Origin: an uncultured Eubacteriales bacterium
GTDB lineage: Bacteria > Bacillota > Clostridia > Lachnospirales > Lachnospiraceae
Length of the DNA: 64,000 bases
NCBI GenBank assembly: GCA_949283695.1
Contig: CASDTX010000052.1
Coordinates: 27,710 to 91,709 of the forward strand
Reading direction: 5' to 3'
A program made the translations under genes and the position numbers. The notes under the pieces are model-generated. The model did not search any database, was not told the origin of the DNA, and worked only from the letters and a program-made list of their open reading frames with translations. Of this stretch, positions 25,223 through 34,254 are shown piece after piece. Within the stretch, counting starts at the first letter, position 1. The number at the start of each line of letters is the position of its first letter.

Positions 25223-26629
25223 ATGGAACATTCAAACCAATTTCTTGGAACGGAGCGCATCGGAAAACTGATGACAACATATGCCGTTCCCTGCATCATC
25301 TCACTTCTGGTCGGCGCCCTTTATAATATTGTTGATCAGATTTTTATTGCAAATGCCAGCTATCTCGGCTCTTACGGGAATGCTGCGAATACCGTAGTAT
25401 TTCCCCTAACAGTGGTGGCCCTGGCGATTGCGGTTATGATTGGAGATGGCTGCTGTGCATTTGTCAGCATCAGTCTTGGGAAAGATGAAACAGAATCTGC
25501 CAGACGAAGCGTGGGCAATTCGATTCTTATGAGCATTGCGAGCAGTCTGATTATCACCGCACTGTATCTGCTCTTCCAGACACAGATCATCTCCATGTTC
25601 GGAGGTACAGTCAACGAAGAAACTTTCCGTTATTCACAGGAGTATTTCTTCTACATCAGTCTGGGAATTCCCTTTTATATGTTCGGACAGTCTATGAACC
25701 CGGTGATCCGTGCCGACGGAAGCCCAAGGTTCGCGATGGCTTCCACTCTGGCCGGGGCAGCCGCCAACATCATCCTGGATCCCATTTTCATTTTTCTGTT
25801 CAAATGGGGGATGATGGGAGCCGCTGTCGCTACGGTGATCGGGCAGATCATCACGGCGGCTTTGGCTGTCTGGTATATTCTGCACATGAAAATCATGAAG
25901 CCATGCAGGCATGATTTCCGTATTGACCTGAAAGTATGCGGCAGGACTCTGCTTCTCGGCATTACCAGTTTTCTCTCCCAGATCTCCCTGGTTGCCTCTA
26001 TGGCAGCTGTCAACAACATGCTGCGTAAATATGGGGCGGCAGATGCGGTTTTCGGACAGGCACAGTATGCCCAGATTCCGATGGCAGTGGTGGGGATCGT
26101 GATGAAATTTTTCCAGATCGTTATCTCCATTGTTGTGGGTATGGCCGCCGGATGCATCCCTGTTGTAGGATTCAATATCGGAGCCGGGAAAAAAGCTCGT
26201 GTAAAAGAATTATTCACAAGACTCCTCATTGCAGAAGCACTGGTTGGAGCTGCGGGATTTCTTCTGGCAGTGTTCTGCCCCCGGCAGCTGATCGCCGTTT
26301 TCGGTGCGGCAAATGAGAGTATATATTATACGGAATTTGCGGTCAAGGCATTTCGGACCTATCTGTGTCTGATCATTCTTGCCTGCGTCAACAAGGCCTG
26401 CTTCATCTTCCTGCAGGCGATGGGAAAGGCGGCTGAATCCACGATACTGTCTATGATTCGTGAAGTGGTCTTCGGTGTGGGATTTGCACTTCTGCTCCCC
26501 ATATTCCTGGGACTGGACGGAGTCCTCTTCTCCATGCCGGTATCCGATCTTCTGACCTTTATCGTGGCTGTAGTTCTGATCCGCCGCACTTACAGCGAAT
26601 TGAATGAGAAAGGAGCATCACCAGTATGA
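25223..26629 (+). CDS. MATE family efflux transporter
   Basis: This 468-residue protein has 12 predicted helices in two MatE halves. Its start, GTERIGKLMTTYAVPCIISL followed by LVGALYNIVDQIFIAN, is typical of the MepA/NorM-like clostridial branch. It probably exports drugs or metabolites by Na+ or H+ antiport. A GACAGGAGG ribosome site precedes the ATG. The next gene overlaps by 4 bp. The leader carries a terminator hairpin, which suggests regulation by attenuation. Confidence 0.92.
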   Translation: MEHSNQFLGTERIGKLMTTYAVPCIISLLVGALYNIVDQIFIANASYLGSYGNAANTVVFPLTVVALAIAVMIGDGCCAFVSISLGKDETESARRSVGNSILMSIASSLIITALYLLFQTQIISMFGGTVNEETFRYSQEYFFYISLGIPFYMFGQSMNPVIRADGSPRFAMASTLAGAAANIILDPIFIFLFKWGMMGAAVATVIGQIITAALAVWYILHMKIMKPCRHDFRIDLKVCGRTLLLGITSFLSQISLVASMAAVNNMLRKYGAADAVFGQAQYAQIPMAVVGIVMKFFQIVISIVVGMAAGCIPVVGFNIGAGKKARVKELFTRLLIAEALVGAAGFLLAVFCPRQLIAVFGAANESIYYTEFAVKAFRTYLCLIILACVNKACFIFLQAMGKAAESTILSMIREVVFGVGFALLLPIFLGLDGVLFSMPVSDLLTFIVAVVLIRRTYSELNEKGASPV

Positions 26630-27204
26630 AACACCGCATTATTACCATCAGCCGTGAATTCGGAAGCGGCGGACGCACGATCGGGAGAGAAACTGCAAAG
26701 CAGTTAGGCATCCCGTGTTATGACAGCGAATTGATTCAAAAGACTGCACAAGAAAGCGGATTTGAAGAATCCTATATCATAAACGCTGACGAATCCACTT
26801 CTGGGGGCTTTATCGGCTCTGCGTTCTCTACACGGGCGTTCGGTCCTACAGCCGAAGATTATCTCTGGGAGGCGCAGCGCAAAGTGATTCTTGAACTGGC
26901 GGAGAAAGGTCCCTGCGTGATTGTGGGGCGCTGTGCAGACTCGATCCTCCGCGAGAAAGCGGACTGCCTGACCGTGTTTATTCACGCGGATCTGAAATAC
27001 CGGGCCGACCGCATCGTGAAAGTATACGGAGAACGGCAGGAATCCCCGGAACAGCGCATCAGGGAGAAAGACAAACGGCGTGCCGCATATCACCGGTTTT
27101 ACACAGATATGAAATGGGGATATGCGAAGAATTATCAGATCTGTCTGGACAGCGGAAACCTTGGAATCAATCAATGTGTAAACATATTAAAGATACTGTA
27201 TTAA
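26626..27204 (+). CDS. Cytidylate kinase-like family protein
   Basis: This 192-residue P-loop kinase-like protein begins HRIITISREFGSGGRTIGRE, the glycine-rich nucleotide loop of the Cytidylate_kin2 family, and later has GPCVIVGRCADSILR and KYRADRI. Members are related to CMP kinase, but the true substrate is unknown. It is translationally coupled to the MATE gene (ATGA overlap), an arrangement common in clostridia. Confidence 0.85.
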   Translation: MKHRIITISREFGSGGRTIGRETAKQLGIPCYDSELIQKTAQESGFEESYIINADESTSGGFIGSAFSTRAFGPTAEDYLWEAQRKVILELAEKGPCVIVGRCADSILREKADCLTVFIHADLKYRADRIVKVYGERQESPEQRIREKDKRRAAYHRFYTDMKWGYAKNYQICLDSGNLGINQCVNILKILY

Positions 27205-27280
27205 GCAGTCAGACAGCAGCGGATGAGAAACTATTTATAGAGAATTCCTATAAGTCATTTTTTCTTATTTTTTTTACTGA

Positions 27281-27310
27281 TTGGACGCTCCGGATGACTC
27301 ACGGTAAAAT
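27281..27310 (+). promoter_or_regulatory. Candidate promoter of the activase/DCC reductase operon
   Basis: TTGGAC and TAAAAT are spaced 18 bp apart, 35 nt upstream of the activase start. Confidence 0.45.
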
Positions 27311-27344
27311 ATGATCGTATAGATGAATTATCAGAGGTCAGATC

Positions 27345-28112
27345 ATGCATTATATTGGAATTGATATCGGATCAACAGCAGCAAAAGTTGTTGTAAGGGG
27401 CGACACAGAACTGGAATTTGTGATGCCCACAGGCTGGAGCGGCAAGGAAACCGCAGGCATCATCAAAGAGCGGCTGCTTGAAAGGGGAATTGATGTGGCA
27501 GACAGCGCGTCAAAGGTTGTGGCCACAGGTTACGGCCGTGTAGCCGTTGACTATGCGGACAAAGTAATCACAGAGATCACCTGTCACGGAAGAGGCGGCA
27601 GAGAGATGGGCGGGGAAAACTGTGCGGTCATCGATGTGGGCGGACAGGATACGAAGGTCATCCTTCTCTCCCGGGGGATGGTGCAGGATTTCCTTATGAA
27701 TGACAAATGCTCTGCAGGAACAGGAAAGTTTCTTGAAATCATGGCAAACCGTCTGGGCGTAACGCTCACGGAGCTTTTTGATCTGGCGTCGGCCGGGCAG
27801 GTCCTTCCGATCAGTTCGCTCTGCACCGTATTCGCAGAATCCGAAGTGATCAGCTATATCGGTGAGGGCCGCAGGCGGGAAGATATTGCTGCCGGAGTGG
27901 TAGATTCCGTCGCCGCCAAGGTGGCCCAGCTCGCCTTAAGGAAGGATCTTCCCGAGCAGATCATTCTCACCGGAGGCTTAAGCGGCAGCACCTATTTCGC
28001 CGAATGCCTGAGCGGTAAGGTGGGGAAACCTGTAACCCCAACAGAGTACGGCACGTATGCAGGGGCCCTTGGAGCCGCCCTGCTTGCAAAAGAAAAACTA
28101 TCTCAAAAATAA
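27345..28112 (+). CDS. ATP-dependent activase of the BadF/HgdC family (YjiL type)
   Basis: This 255-residue ASKHA-fold ATPase has YIGIDIGSTAAKVVV (phosphate 1), AVIDVGGQDTKVI (phosphate 2) and a NDKCSAGTGKFLE motif whose Cys, with SSLCTVFAESEV, holds the bridging 4Fe-4S cluster of the homodimer. Such archerases inject low-potential electrons into a partner 2-hydroxyacyl-CoA dehydratase or double-cubane reductase. The partner gene is 14 nt downstream. Confidence 0.93.
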   Translation: MHYIGIDIGSTAAKVVVRGDTELEFVMPTGWSGKETAGIIKERLLERGIDVADSASKVVATGYGRVAVDYADKVITEITCHGRGGREMGGENCAVIDVGGQDTKVILLSRGMVQDFLMNDKCSAGTGKFLEIMANRLGVTLTELFDLASAGQVLPISSLCTVFAESEVISYIGEGRRREDIAAGVVDSVAAKVAQLALRKDLPEQIILTGGLSGSTYFAECLSGKVGKPVTPTEYGTYAGALGAALLAKEKLSQK

Positions 28113-28126
28113 GAAAGGGACGAAGT

Positions 28127-29278
28127 ATGGAATTAATTAAAGATCTACCGGAAGTATTTGAAGAATTTGCAGAGCAGAGAAAGAATTCCTTTCTCGGTGT
28201 GAAGAAACTAAAGGAACAGGGGGTGCCCGTAGTCGGCGCGTACTGTACCTACTTCCCGCAGGAAATCGCCATGGCCATGGGCGCAGCGACGGTCGGCCTG
28301 TGCTCTACGTCAGACGAAACCATTCAGGATGCGGAGAAAGAATTACCCAAAAATCTCTGTCCGCTGATCAAGTCCAGCTACGGATTCGCCCGCACAGATA
28401 AATGTCCGTTCTTCTACTTTTCCGATGTGGTTGTCGGCGAGACAACCTGTGACGGAAAGAAAAAGATGTACGAATACATGGCAGAATTCAAGGATGTATT
28501 CCTCATGGAACTGCCAAACACGCAGGGCGAGGCAGCGTTACAGCTCTGGAGAAGTGAGATGATCCGTTTCCGTGAATATCTGGAAAAGAAGTTTGACGTT
28601 ACGATCACAGAAGACCAGATCCGCGAAGCGATCAAGGTCAATAACGCAGGCAGACGTTCTCTGAAGAAACTGTACGAGGTTATGCAGAATGATCCCGCTC
28701 CGATCACCGGACATGATTTATTCAAGGTGCTTTATGGAAGTACATTTAAGTTCAACCGCAGGGAAATCCCTGCGGAAGTAGACGCTCTTGTTGAGAAAAT
28801 CAATAAGAAATATGCAGAGGGCAAGATGCTCAAGAAAATGCCCCGCATTCTGATCACCGGATGTCCCATCGGCGGTGCCACAGAGAAAGTGATCCGCGCG
28901 GTGGAGGACAATGGCGCTGTGGTTGTCACATACGAAAACTGTTCAGGGGCCAAATCGATTGACAAGCTGGTAGATGAGGATAATCCGGATGTATACGATG
29001 CTCTGGCGAAACGCTACCTGAACATCGGATGTTCCGTCATGACTCCCAACCCCAACAGATTAGAACTCCTGGGACGCCTCATCGACGAATATAAGGTAGA
29101 CGGCGTCGTGGAGATGACGCTCCAGGCATGCCATACCTATAATGTTGAATCTTTCGGCATCCGCAAATTCGTCAACGAAGAAAAACACATCCCTTACATT
29201 AGCGTAGAAACCGATTACTCTCAGGCTGATATCGGCCAGCTGAATACAAGGATCGCGGCGTTTATAGAGATGCTGTAG
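28127..29278 (+). CDS. Double-cubane-cluster anaerobic reductase (2-hydroxyacyl-CoA dehydratase D family, YjiM type)
   Basis: This 383-residue protein is of the HGD-D family. Cysteines at AYCTYFPQE, GLCSTSDE, LCPLIKSSYG, KCPFFYFSD, TTCDGKKKM, ITGCPIGG, ENCSGAK and ACHTYNVE fit a double-cubane [8Fe-9S] cofactor site. A true 2-hydroxyacyl-CoA dehydratase needs two subunits, but only one gene is present with the activase, which is the layout of DCCP reductases. Its natural substrate is unknown. A bidirectional terminator follows. Confidence 0.88.
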   Translation: MELIKDLPEVFEEFAEQRKNSFLGVKKLKEQGVPVVGAYCTYFPQEIAMAMGAATVGLCSTSDETIQDAEKELPKNLCPLIKSSYGFARTDKCPFFYFSDVVVGETTCDGKKKMYEYMAEFKDVFLMELPNTQGEAALQLWRSEMIRFREYLEKKFDVTITEDQIREAIKVNNAGRRSLKKLYEVMQNDPAPITGHDLFKVLYGSTFKFNRREIPAEVDALVEKINKKYAEGKMLKKMPRILITGCPIGGATEKVIRAVEDNGAVVVTYENCSGAKSIDKLVDEDNPDVYDALAKRYLNIGCSVMTPNPNRLELLGRLIDEYKVDGVVEMTLQACHTYNVESFGIRKFVNEEKHIPYISVETDYSQADIGQLNTRIAAFIEML

Positions 29279-29287
29279 AAAAGTAAG

Positions 29288-29340
29288 AAAATGAATCTTT
29301 GTTATACGGATAAACAGCTGTATAACAAAGATTCATTTTT
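29288..29340. terminator. Bidirectional terminator
   Basis: AAAATGAATCTTTGTTATAC and GTATAACAAAGATTCATTTT form a perfect 20-bp stem around a 13-nt loop, with A- and T-runs on both sides, between two convergent genes. Confidence 0.9.
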
Positions 29341-29396
29341 CAGTTCCTTTATCTGTTCTTTCACCTGTTTCCTTTCGGGTAGGGATAAATACTGGC

Positions 29397-29972
29397 TCAG
29401 CCCAGAACCCATAAGAAGAATATTGAAATGATCAAAGTGATCACGGCTGCTCCGGCTGCGCATAAGATTTTCTGGTATACCCGCTTGCCCTCTTCTCTTG
29501 CTTTTTCAATCTCAGTCAGATTTTTCCCTTCTGTAAACGCAAGGATTTCCTTATAAGTCTGAATATTCAGCGCCTTTTTCTTGCGTTCTACGAGAATACT
29601 TACATACAATGCCGCGATGAAGATCACAGCCCAGATTCCAATCCCAATCCAGGAAAGAAAATGTACCAGTGGAATCGGTGTAAGGGCGGTTGCCGCCAAA
29701 AGCACGGTAAAAATAATACTTAAGCGTCCAAACTGTTCCTGATCGTTTTTGTTGATTTGTTGTTTCATTTCCTCTACGTCTCCTTTTATTAATTGATCTA
29801 AAGAGACTTCGAAGACTTCGCTGAGCAAGACAAGACTTTTTACATCCGGATAGCTTTTGTCATTCTCCCAATTTGAAATTGTCTGCCTGGAAACGAAGAC
29901 TCTGTCAGCCAGTGCTTCCTGAGATAATGTCTTTTCATTCCGATATTTTTTAATCTGTTTTCCTAGTTCCAT
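29397..29972 (-). CDS. XRE-type HTH regulator with C-terminal membrane segments
   Basis: The 191-residue protein starts with an HTH_3 domain (GKQIKKYRNEKTLSQEALAD, SRQTISNWENDKSYPDVKSL; residues 1-65). Two hydrophobic segments follow (about 80-125) and one more near the C-terminus (about 170-190). Such membrane-tethered XRE proteins are frequent in Firmicutes and act as local regulators. GGAGAGGG precedes the ATG. A TGTCAAA-N4-TTTGACA palindrome at 30067-30084 upstream may be its operator. Confidence 0.88.
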   Translation of the reverse strand: MELGKQIKKYRNEKTLSQEALADRVFVSRQTISNWENDKSYPDVKSLVLLSEVFEVSLDQLIKGDVEEMKQQINKNDQEQFGRLSIIFTVLLAATALTPIPLVHFLSWIGIGIWAVIFIAALYVSILVERKKKALNIQTYKEILAFTEGKNLTEIEKAREEGKRVYQKILCAAGAAVITLIISIFFLWVLG

Positions 29973-30066
29973 CTTCCCTCTCCTTGTGATTCAGATCGTA
30001 ATCGGTCCGCAGAGGATCCGTCTATCAAAGGGCTTTGCCATCCCTGTTTTTTCGCTCTTTTCAAGC

Positions 30067-30084
30067 TGTCAAATGTCTTTGACA
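30067..30084. promoter_or_regulatory. Candidate operator palindrome TGTCAAA-N4-TTTGACA
   Basis: Perfect 7-bp arms lie about 95 bp upstream of the XRE gene on its 5' side. No clear promoter was identified with it. The rest of the 150-bp gap appears empty. Confidence 0.4.
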
Positions 30085-30125
30085 AGGCAGTTTTACGCTG
30101 TTTTTGCGCATGCTTATTTCCACAG

Positions 30126-30536
30126 TCAGGGAATCTCAAAGACTGCTTCCTTTACTCTGCCGTCTGTCCCATATGTCACGAGAAGATACTCCTCCCCGCC
30201 CAGCTGCCACACATCCTGGTCTTCGCCGGATGTATCATCCGGTTCGCCCCAGACGCTGATCAGCTGACTGCGGTGGTATCCTTCCAGTTCTTTAAGCTCG
30301 TCCGCTTCCAGGGATGATAAAGCCGGCAGATTGTCTTCATGCTTCGTGTGGCGGTACATATAGAGCCATCCCTGCCATGCAACAACGAGGATGATCAGGA
30401 TTATCACAGTATTTCTGATCACATTTTTTAGTTTTATCCTCCCGTGTAAGATCCCGTATACGAGATATACAAGACCCGCCAGAAGGATCAACATAATTAT
30501 TGGAGCAATCATATATAAGATTCCCACAACAGTCAT
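30126..30536 (-). CDS. Unrecognised membrane protein with C-terminal BamE-like stretch
   Basis: The 136-residue protein has two hydrophobic segments (about residues 1-30 and 40-60) and a soluble C-terminal half containing LEGYHRSQLISVWGEPDDTS and VWQLGGEEYLLVTYGTDGRV. That layout resembles the SmpA/BamE-like fold, in which a GxPxxxxxxxxxWxY pattern follows a helix. No firm family is recognised. The start at 30536 is chosen because GGAGGAG lies just upstream; an in-frame GTG 18 bp earlier contains that site. Confidence 0.65.
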   Translation of the reverse strand: MTVVGILYMIAPIIMLILLAGLVYLVYGILHGRIKLKNVIRNTVIILIILVVAWQGWLYMYRHTKHEDNLPALSSLEADELKELEGYHRSQLISVWGEPDDTSGEDQDVWQLGGEEYLLVTYGTDGRVKEAVFEIP

Positions 30537-30660
30537 AATAACACTCCTCCGCACATGTTCAAAATCGAAGCTTTCCCTTTACTCTTGCATTGTAGCATAC
30601 CGGATAACTGCTGTAAATTACAGGAAAAGAAATGGCAGACCCGAAAGCCTGCCTCAATCT

Positions 30661-30891
30661 TTATGCCGCCGTTGCATAATCCAGAATAAAAATTTTACTT
30701 GCAATTTTTTCAATGCTATCTAAAATGCCGTCGATTTTTTCAGCAACAACACTATTTAAAAATTCTTCTCCGCACTGTTCACACTTCAAACATGGCATGT
30801 TTTCAATGATTACATAGCAATTATTTAATTGTGCAAAATATGTTGTCTTTGCTGGTTTCATCTCTCCAACCTTGCAACTCATACACCTCAT
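30661..30891 (-). CDS. YgiT-type zinc finger protein (MqsA-like antitoxin fragment family)
   Basis: This 76-residue protein has two CxxC pairs (MRCMSCKVG and MPCLKCEQCGEEFLN), the zinc finger of the YgiT/MqsA family. The C-terminal HTH of MqsA is absent; a helix VAEKIDGILDSIEKIASKIF ends the protein. Such short forms usually accompany a DUF4258 or MqsR-like toxin. None is seen here: the gap upstream holds only a promoter. AAGGAG decides the start at 30891. Confidence 0.8.
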   Translation of the reverse strand: MRCMSCKVGEMKPAKTTYFAQLNNCYVIIENMPCLKCEQCGEEFLNSVVAEKIDGILDSIEKIASKIFILDYATAA

Positions 30892-30943
30892 TTTGACCGC
30901 TCCTTTCTTTCGCGTTATTGTAAGTTCTTTCATCCTTACAATT

Positions 30944-30972
30944 ATAATATACATTATTTTAATCCTTTTCAA
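30944..30972 (-). promoter_or_regulatory. Promoter of the YgiT-type gene
   Basis: TTGAAA and TATTAT on the minus strand, 17 bp apart, about 55 bp upstream of the coding start. Confidence 0.55.
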
Positions 30973-31049
30973 GACTGTTACATTATAAATAATGTACAAA
31001 TATCATGCTTCAAATTTACAAAAAAGGAGCTCAAAAATATGATATAGTC

Positions 31050-31084
31050 AGGGCAGACACTTAAGAAATGTAGTGCCTGCCCTG
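31050..31084. terminator. Stem-loop after the GH3 gene
   Basis: CAGGGCAG and CTGCCCTG, with inner pairing of CACTT and AGTG, form a hairpin about 25 bp after the GH3 stop. The T-run on the minus strand is weak. Confidence 0.5.
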
Positions 31085-31106
31085 TTCAAAAACGTTTTTT
31101 ATTCTC

Positions 31107-34100
31107 TTATTTTTTCTCTTTTCCTAATGAAACTACCGCGTTCAGTACGCACAGTACCAGTCCGGCAATTCCAAGCGGGATTCCCATGCCGAAGTAATCT
31201 TCTCCTGCCAGCAGGCAGACCGCCAGACCGCCTCCGAAGATGATCACGCTGCAGATTCCTGACAGGACTGCGCTTAATGTCTTCTTCCGGTCAGTTCCTT
31301 TCACTGCGTCCATCGTGGCAAATGCAGCGCCAAGCAGTGCGATGAGTGCGAATACGACATCAATGGCATATACACCGATCTGCCACAGCGGTGTGATCTG
31401 TACGATCTTGCTGCTGCTTGAGAGTCCGTTCATGGCGTTGGTCCTTGTGATGGCGAAAACAATATTCTTTGCTGCCCTCTGCATCGATGTCACGATCGTG
31501 TCGTTCATATCCGCGTCGCTTAATTTCCACAGTTCTGTATCCGTATTCAGCCAGAGATCTGTTCCTGCCGCCAGTCCGGCTCTCAGGTCTTCATAAGCGA
31601 ACACTTCAAAAGATGCCTGGTCTGTAATTGCGAGGCCTTCAAATCCCCACTCATTACGCAGGGTTTCTGTCATCAGGCCGTAGTGGGCGCCTGTCCATTT
31701 CGAGCCAATGCGGTTCATGCTGACCATAGCTGCATGGGCATCCGCCTCCCGGACCGTGATCTCGAAGGGCTTCAGATACAAGTCTCTTGTACTCTGCTCA
31801 TTTGCGAATATGGACACGCCCATACGGTTCGTCTCCTGGTCATTGAGTGCGAAATGCTTAATATAGACCAGGACGCCCTTCTCTTGCGCGCCGCGGACCA
31901 CTGCCGCGCCCATTTTTCCGGACAGTTGGCTGTCCTCGGAATAATATTCAAAGTTACGTCCACTGTAAGGGGTACGGTGGATGTTCATCGCCGGAGCATA
32001 CCATCCTGTCACTCCAAGGTCAATGCTGTCCTCACCGATACAGCGTCCCATCTCTTCTGCCAGCTCGTCGTTCCAAGTGGCCGCAAGCACGATCTCCGGC
32101 GGGTAGGATGTCCCGTTCTCACCGCCTACCAGGGTGCTGGAGATTCCTGCCGGGCCGTCCTTATCCTGTGTGGACGGAAGCTGGATGGAATCAACGCCCA
32201 TTGTGGCATATCCTCCGACGCGCACCAGATTGTCCAGCTCTTCCACGCTCATCTGGCTGATCAATGTATCCCACATCGGATCATCATAATCCATCTCCAT
32301 CATCATTGCTGCCGTCAGCTCGCCTGTACTCTCATCAACCGTGCCTGTGACCGGCGCTTCTTCTGCCGTATCCTCTACCGTCGGGATCTCCAGCGCTGCC
32401 ACGAACTCCTCCGGTGCTGTCCACGCGCCGTCCGCGTAGGTCGCCGGCCAGGTGCCGCTCCAGTCGCTCCGGCTCAGATAGACATGCTCGGTATCGTAAG
32501 TATTGATATTCACATCCTCATACTGATTCACGATCTCATATCCTGTCTCCTGGGAGACTGCATATGTGGCATTGTCCTGCTCCGCAACCGTAACCTTCGC
32601 CGTCAGATCTGCACTGCCGTCGGCATCCATTCCGTCCGCTGTGGTAAATCCTTTTGCCGTAAGCACGTTATTTACCGCGTCGTGGGCGTCTGTTCCCACT
32701 GTAAAGTAATAATCCCCTGCGTCTAAAATGTACGTTCCCTGCCCGTACGCATCGTAGACTTTCATCACTTCTTTCGGGATCTCTACGGATACTGTTTCAG
32801 AAGCTCCTGCTTCCAAAGTATCTGTCTTTGCATAACCAACCAGCTCGACCGCTGATTTTTCAATCTGATTTTCACGGTCATAATCCGTATACGGAGACTG
32901 CATGTAGATCTCCACCGCGTGCTTGCCGGATGCGTCTCCGGTATTAGTCACTGTAACTTCTGCGGTGTAGTGATCGTCTTCTTCACTGAGGCTGAAATCC
33001 GAGTATGCGAATTCCGTATAAGACAGTCCATATCCAAAGGGATACTGCACGGTTCCGGTATAATTATAGTTGGCTGCGTCTTCATTTCCCAGGACCACAT
33101 CCTCATACCTTGTCTCATAATACCGGTATCCCACATAAATACCCTCGCTGTAGACCATATATGTATTGCCGAACATGACCTGGCTGTTGGTGATGGCATA
33201 GCTTCCGAAGTTCGCCATCGCCGGGGCGCTGAGACTGTCATAAGCGTAAGTATCTGTCAGTCTGCCTGATGGTGATACTGCACCGCTTAAGAGCTCGCCT
33301 ACGGCTTCCGCTCCCGTCTCGCCCAGAGCGCCGATCCAGAGCACGGCGTCAACATCTGTGTTCGTGATCTCTCCCAGCTCCATGGGGTTCTGCGTGTTCA
33401 GAAGAACAACAACATTTTCGAAATTGCGGCACGCAAGATTAATCAGTTCCATCTCATTTTTATCCGGCTCCAGATAGTAAGAACCGGTATCCAGAGGCGT
33501 ACTCTGTAGATCCGAGCTCTCCCCGCCGCTTCGTCCCAGCACGACGATCGCCGCGTCACTGTACTCTTCGAAACTGTCGATCACCTCATCCGTAAACTCT
33601 GAGACCGGAACCTCATTGACACCGAAGACACCCTGGCCGTACGCATCAGGCACAGTCTTGCGGTAGCTGCTTCCTGCCCCTTCGGTATAGAATTCATATA
33701 CCGTATCATTGGTCAGATAACCTGCTTCCTGAATCCCGCTGTACAGGTCGATGGCTGTGGACGTATCCACAGAACCGGCTCCGCCTCCGCCATAGACGGG
33801 ATCCACGCTGTCCTGCCCCAGGATCGTGATCTTCGCCGCATCCGTCAGAGGCAGGGTCCCGTTGTTTTCCAGCAGGACTGCACCTTCCGCTTCGATCTGC
33901 TTTCCGATCTCCTTCAGATGAGCGTTCCTCTCATCCTCACCGGAGTAATCCGAGGTGAAATGCTCTGTCACCTCATCTTCTGCTTCAACAATTTTCTGAT
34001 TCGGCATATTCAGATAAACCGAGATCAGGTTCGCGTAGCGTGATGCCATGAAGTTCGCCAGTATCAGCGCCACTGCTGTGGCTGCCACGACGATCCAGGC

Positions 34101-34139
34101 AAATACTGCACGCAGGATCCGTTTTTTCTTTGCATCCAT
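31107..34139 (-). CDS. Membrane-anchored, circularly permuted GH3 glycoside hydrolase
   Basis: The 1010-residue protein starts with a membrane anchor (residues 8-30). The GH3 C-terminal alpha/beta domain comes first (GAVLLENNGTLPLTDAAKIT, later YPFGYGLSYTEF) with its Fn3 domain. Only then comes the catalytic barrel (PAGISSTL, NIHRTPYSGRNFEYYSEDS, YIKHFALNDQETNRMG). The likely nucleophile is Asp840 in GLAITDQ. Two or three more membrane helices end the protein. It probably acts at the outer membrane face on beta-glucosides or xylosides. An AAGGAGG site precedes the ATG. Confidence 0.9.
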   Translation of the reverse strand: MDAKKKRILRAVFAWIVVAATAVALILANFMASRYANLISVYLNMPNQKIVEAEDEVTEHFTSDYSGEDERNAHLKEIGKQIEAEGAVLLENNGTLPLTDAAKITILGQDSVDPVYGGGGAGSVDTSTAIDLYSGIQEAGYLTNDTVYEFYTEGAGSSYRKTVPDAYGQGVFGVNEVPVSEFTDEVIDSFEEYSDAAIVVLGRSGGESSDLQSTPLDTGSYYLEPDKNEMELINLACRNFENVVVLLNTQNPMELGEITNTDVDAVLWIGALGETGAEAVGELLSGAVSPSGRLTDTYAYDSLSAPAMANFGSYAITNSQVMFGNTYMVYSEGIYVGYRYYETRYEDVVLGNEDAANYNYTGTVQYPFGYGLSYTEFAYSDFSLSEEDDHYTAEVTVTNTGDASGKHAVEIYMQSPYTDYDRENQIEKSAVELVGYAKTDTLEAGASETVSVEIPKEVMKVYDAYGQGTYILDAGDYYFTVGTDAHDAVNNVLTAKGFTTADGMDADGSADLTAKVTVAEQDNATYAVSQETGYEIVNQYEDVNINTYDTEHVYLSRSDWSGTWPATYADGAWTAPEEFVAALEIPTVEDTAEEAPVTGTVDESTGELTAAMMMEMDYDDPMWDTLISQMSVEELDNLVRVGGYATMGVDSIQLPSTQDKDGPAGISSTLVGGENGTSYPPEIVLAATWNDELAEEMGRCIGEDSIDLGVTGWYAPAMNIHRTPYSGRNFEYYSEDSQLSGKMGAAVVRGAQEKGVLVYIKHFALNDQETNRMGVSIFANEQSTRDLYLKPFEITVREADAHAAMVSMNRIGSKWTGAHYGLMTETLRNEWGFEGLAITDQASFEVFAYEDLRAGLAAGTDLWLNTDTELWKLSDADMNDTIVTSMQRAAKNIVFAITRTNAMNGLSSSSKIVQITPLWQIGVYAIDVVFALIALLGAAFATMDAVKGTDRKKTLSAVLSGICSVIIFGGGLAVCLLAGEDYFGMGIPLGIAGLVLCVLNAVVSLGKEKK

Positions 34140-34254
34140 AACTTGTTCCTCCTTAGCGTTCTTTTCTTTAACAAAACATTAACAAAAGAATCGCCAAGAA
34201 AAAAGAGGACCGGCAGAATCTGCGCGATCCACGGCAGAATCTGCACCCACAGTT

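Noticed and set aside
28127-29278. Reading as a 2-hydroxyglutaryl-CoA dehydratase subunit
   Set aside because: Only one HGD-D gene is present and its Cys pattern and pairing with an activase fit the single-subunit double-cubane reductase.
31683-32726. Long open frame on the plus strand inside the membrane-anchored GH3 gene
   Set aside because: It is antisense to a clear GH3 domain, has no ribosome site and encodes a low-complexity, His/Cys-rich product with no family.
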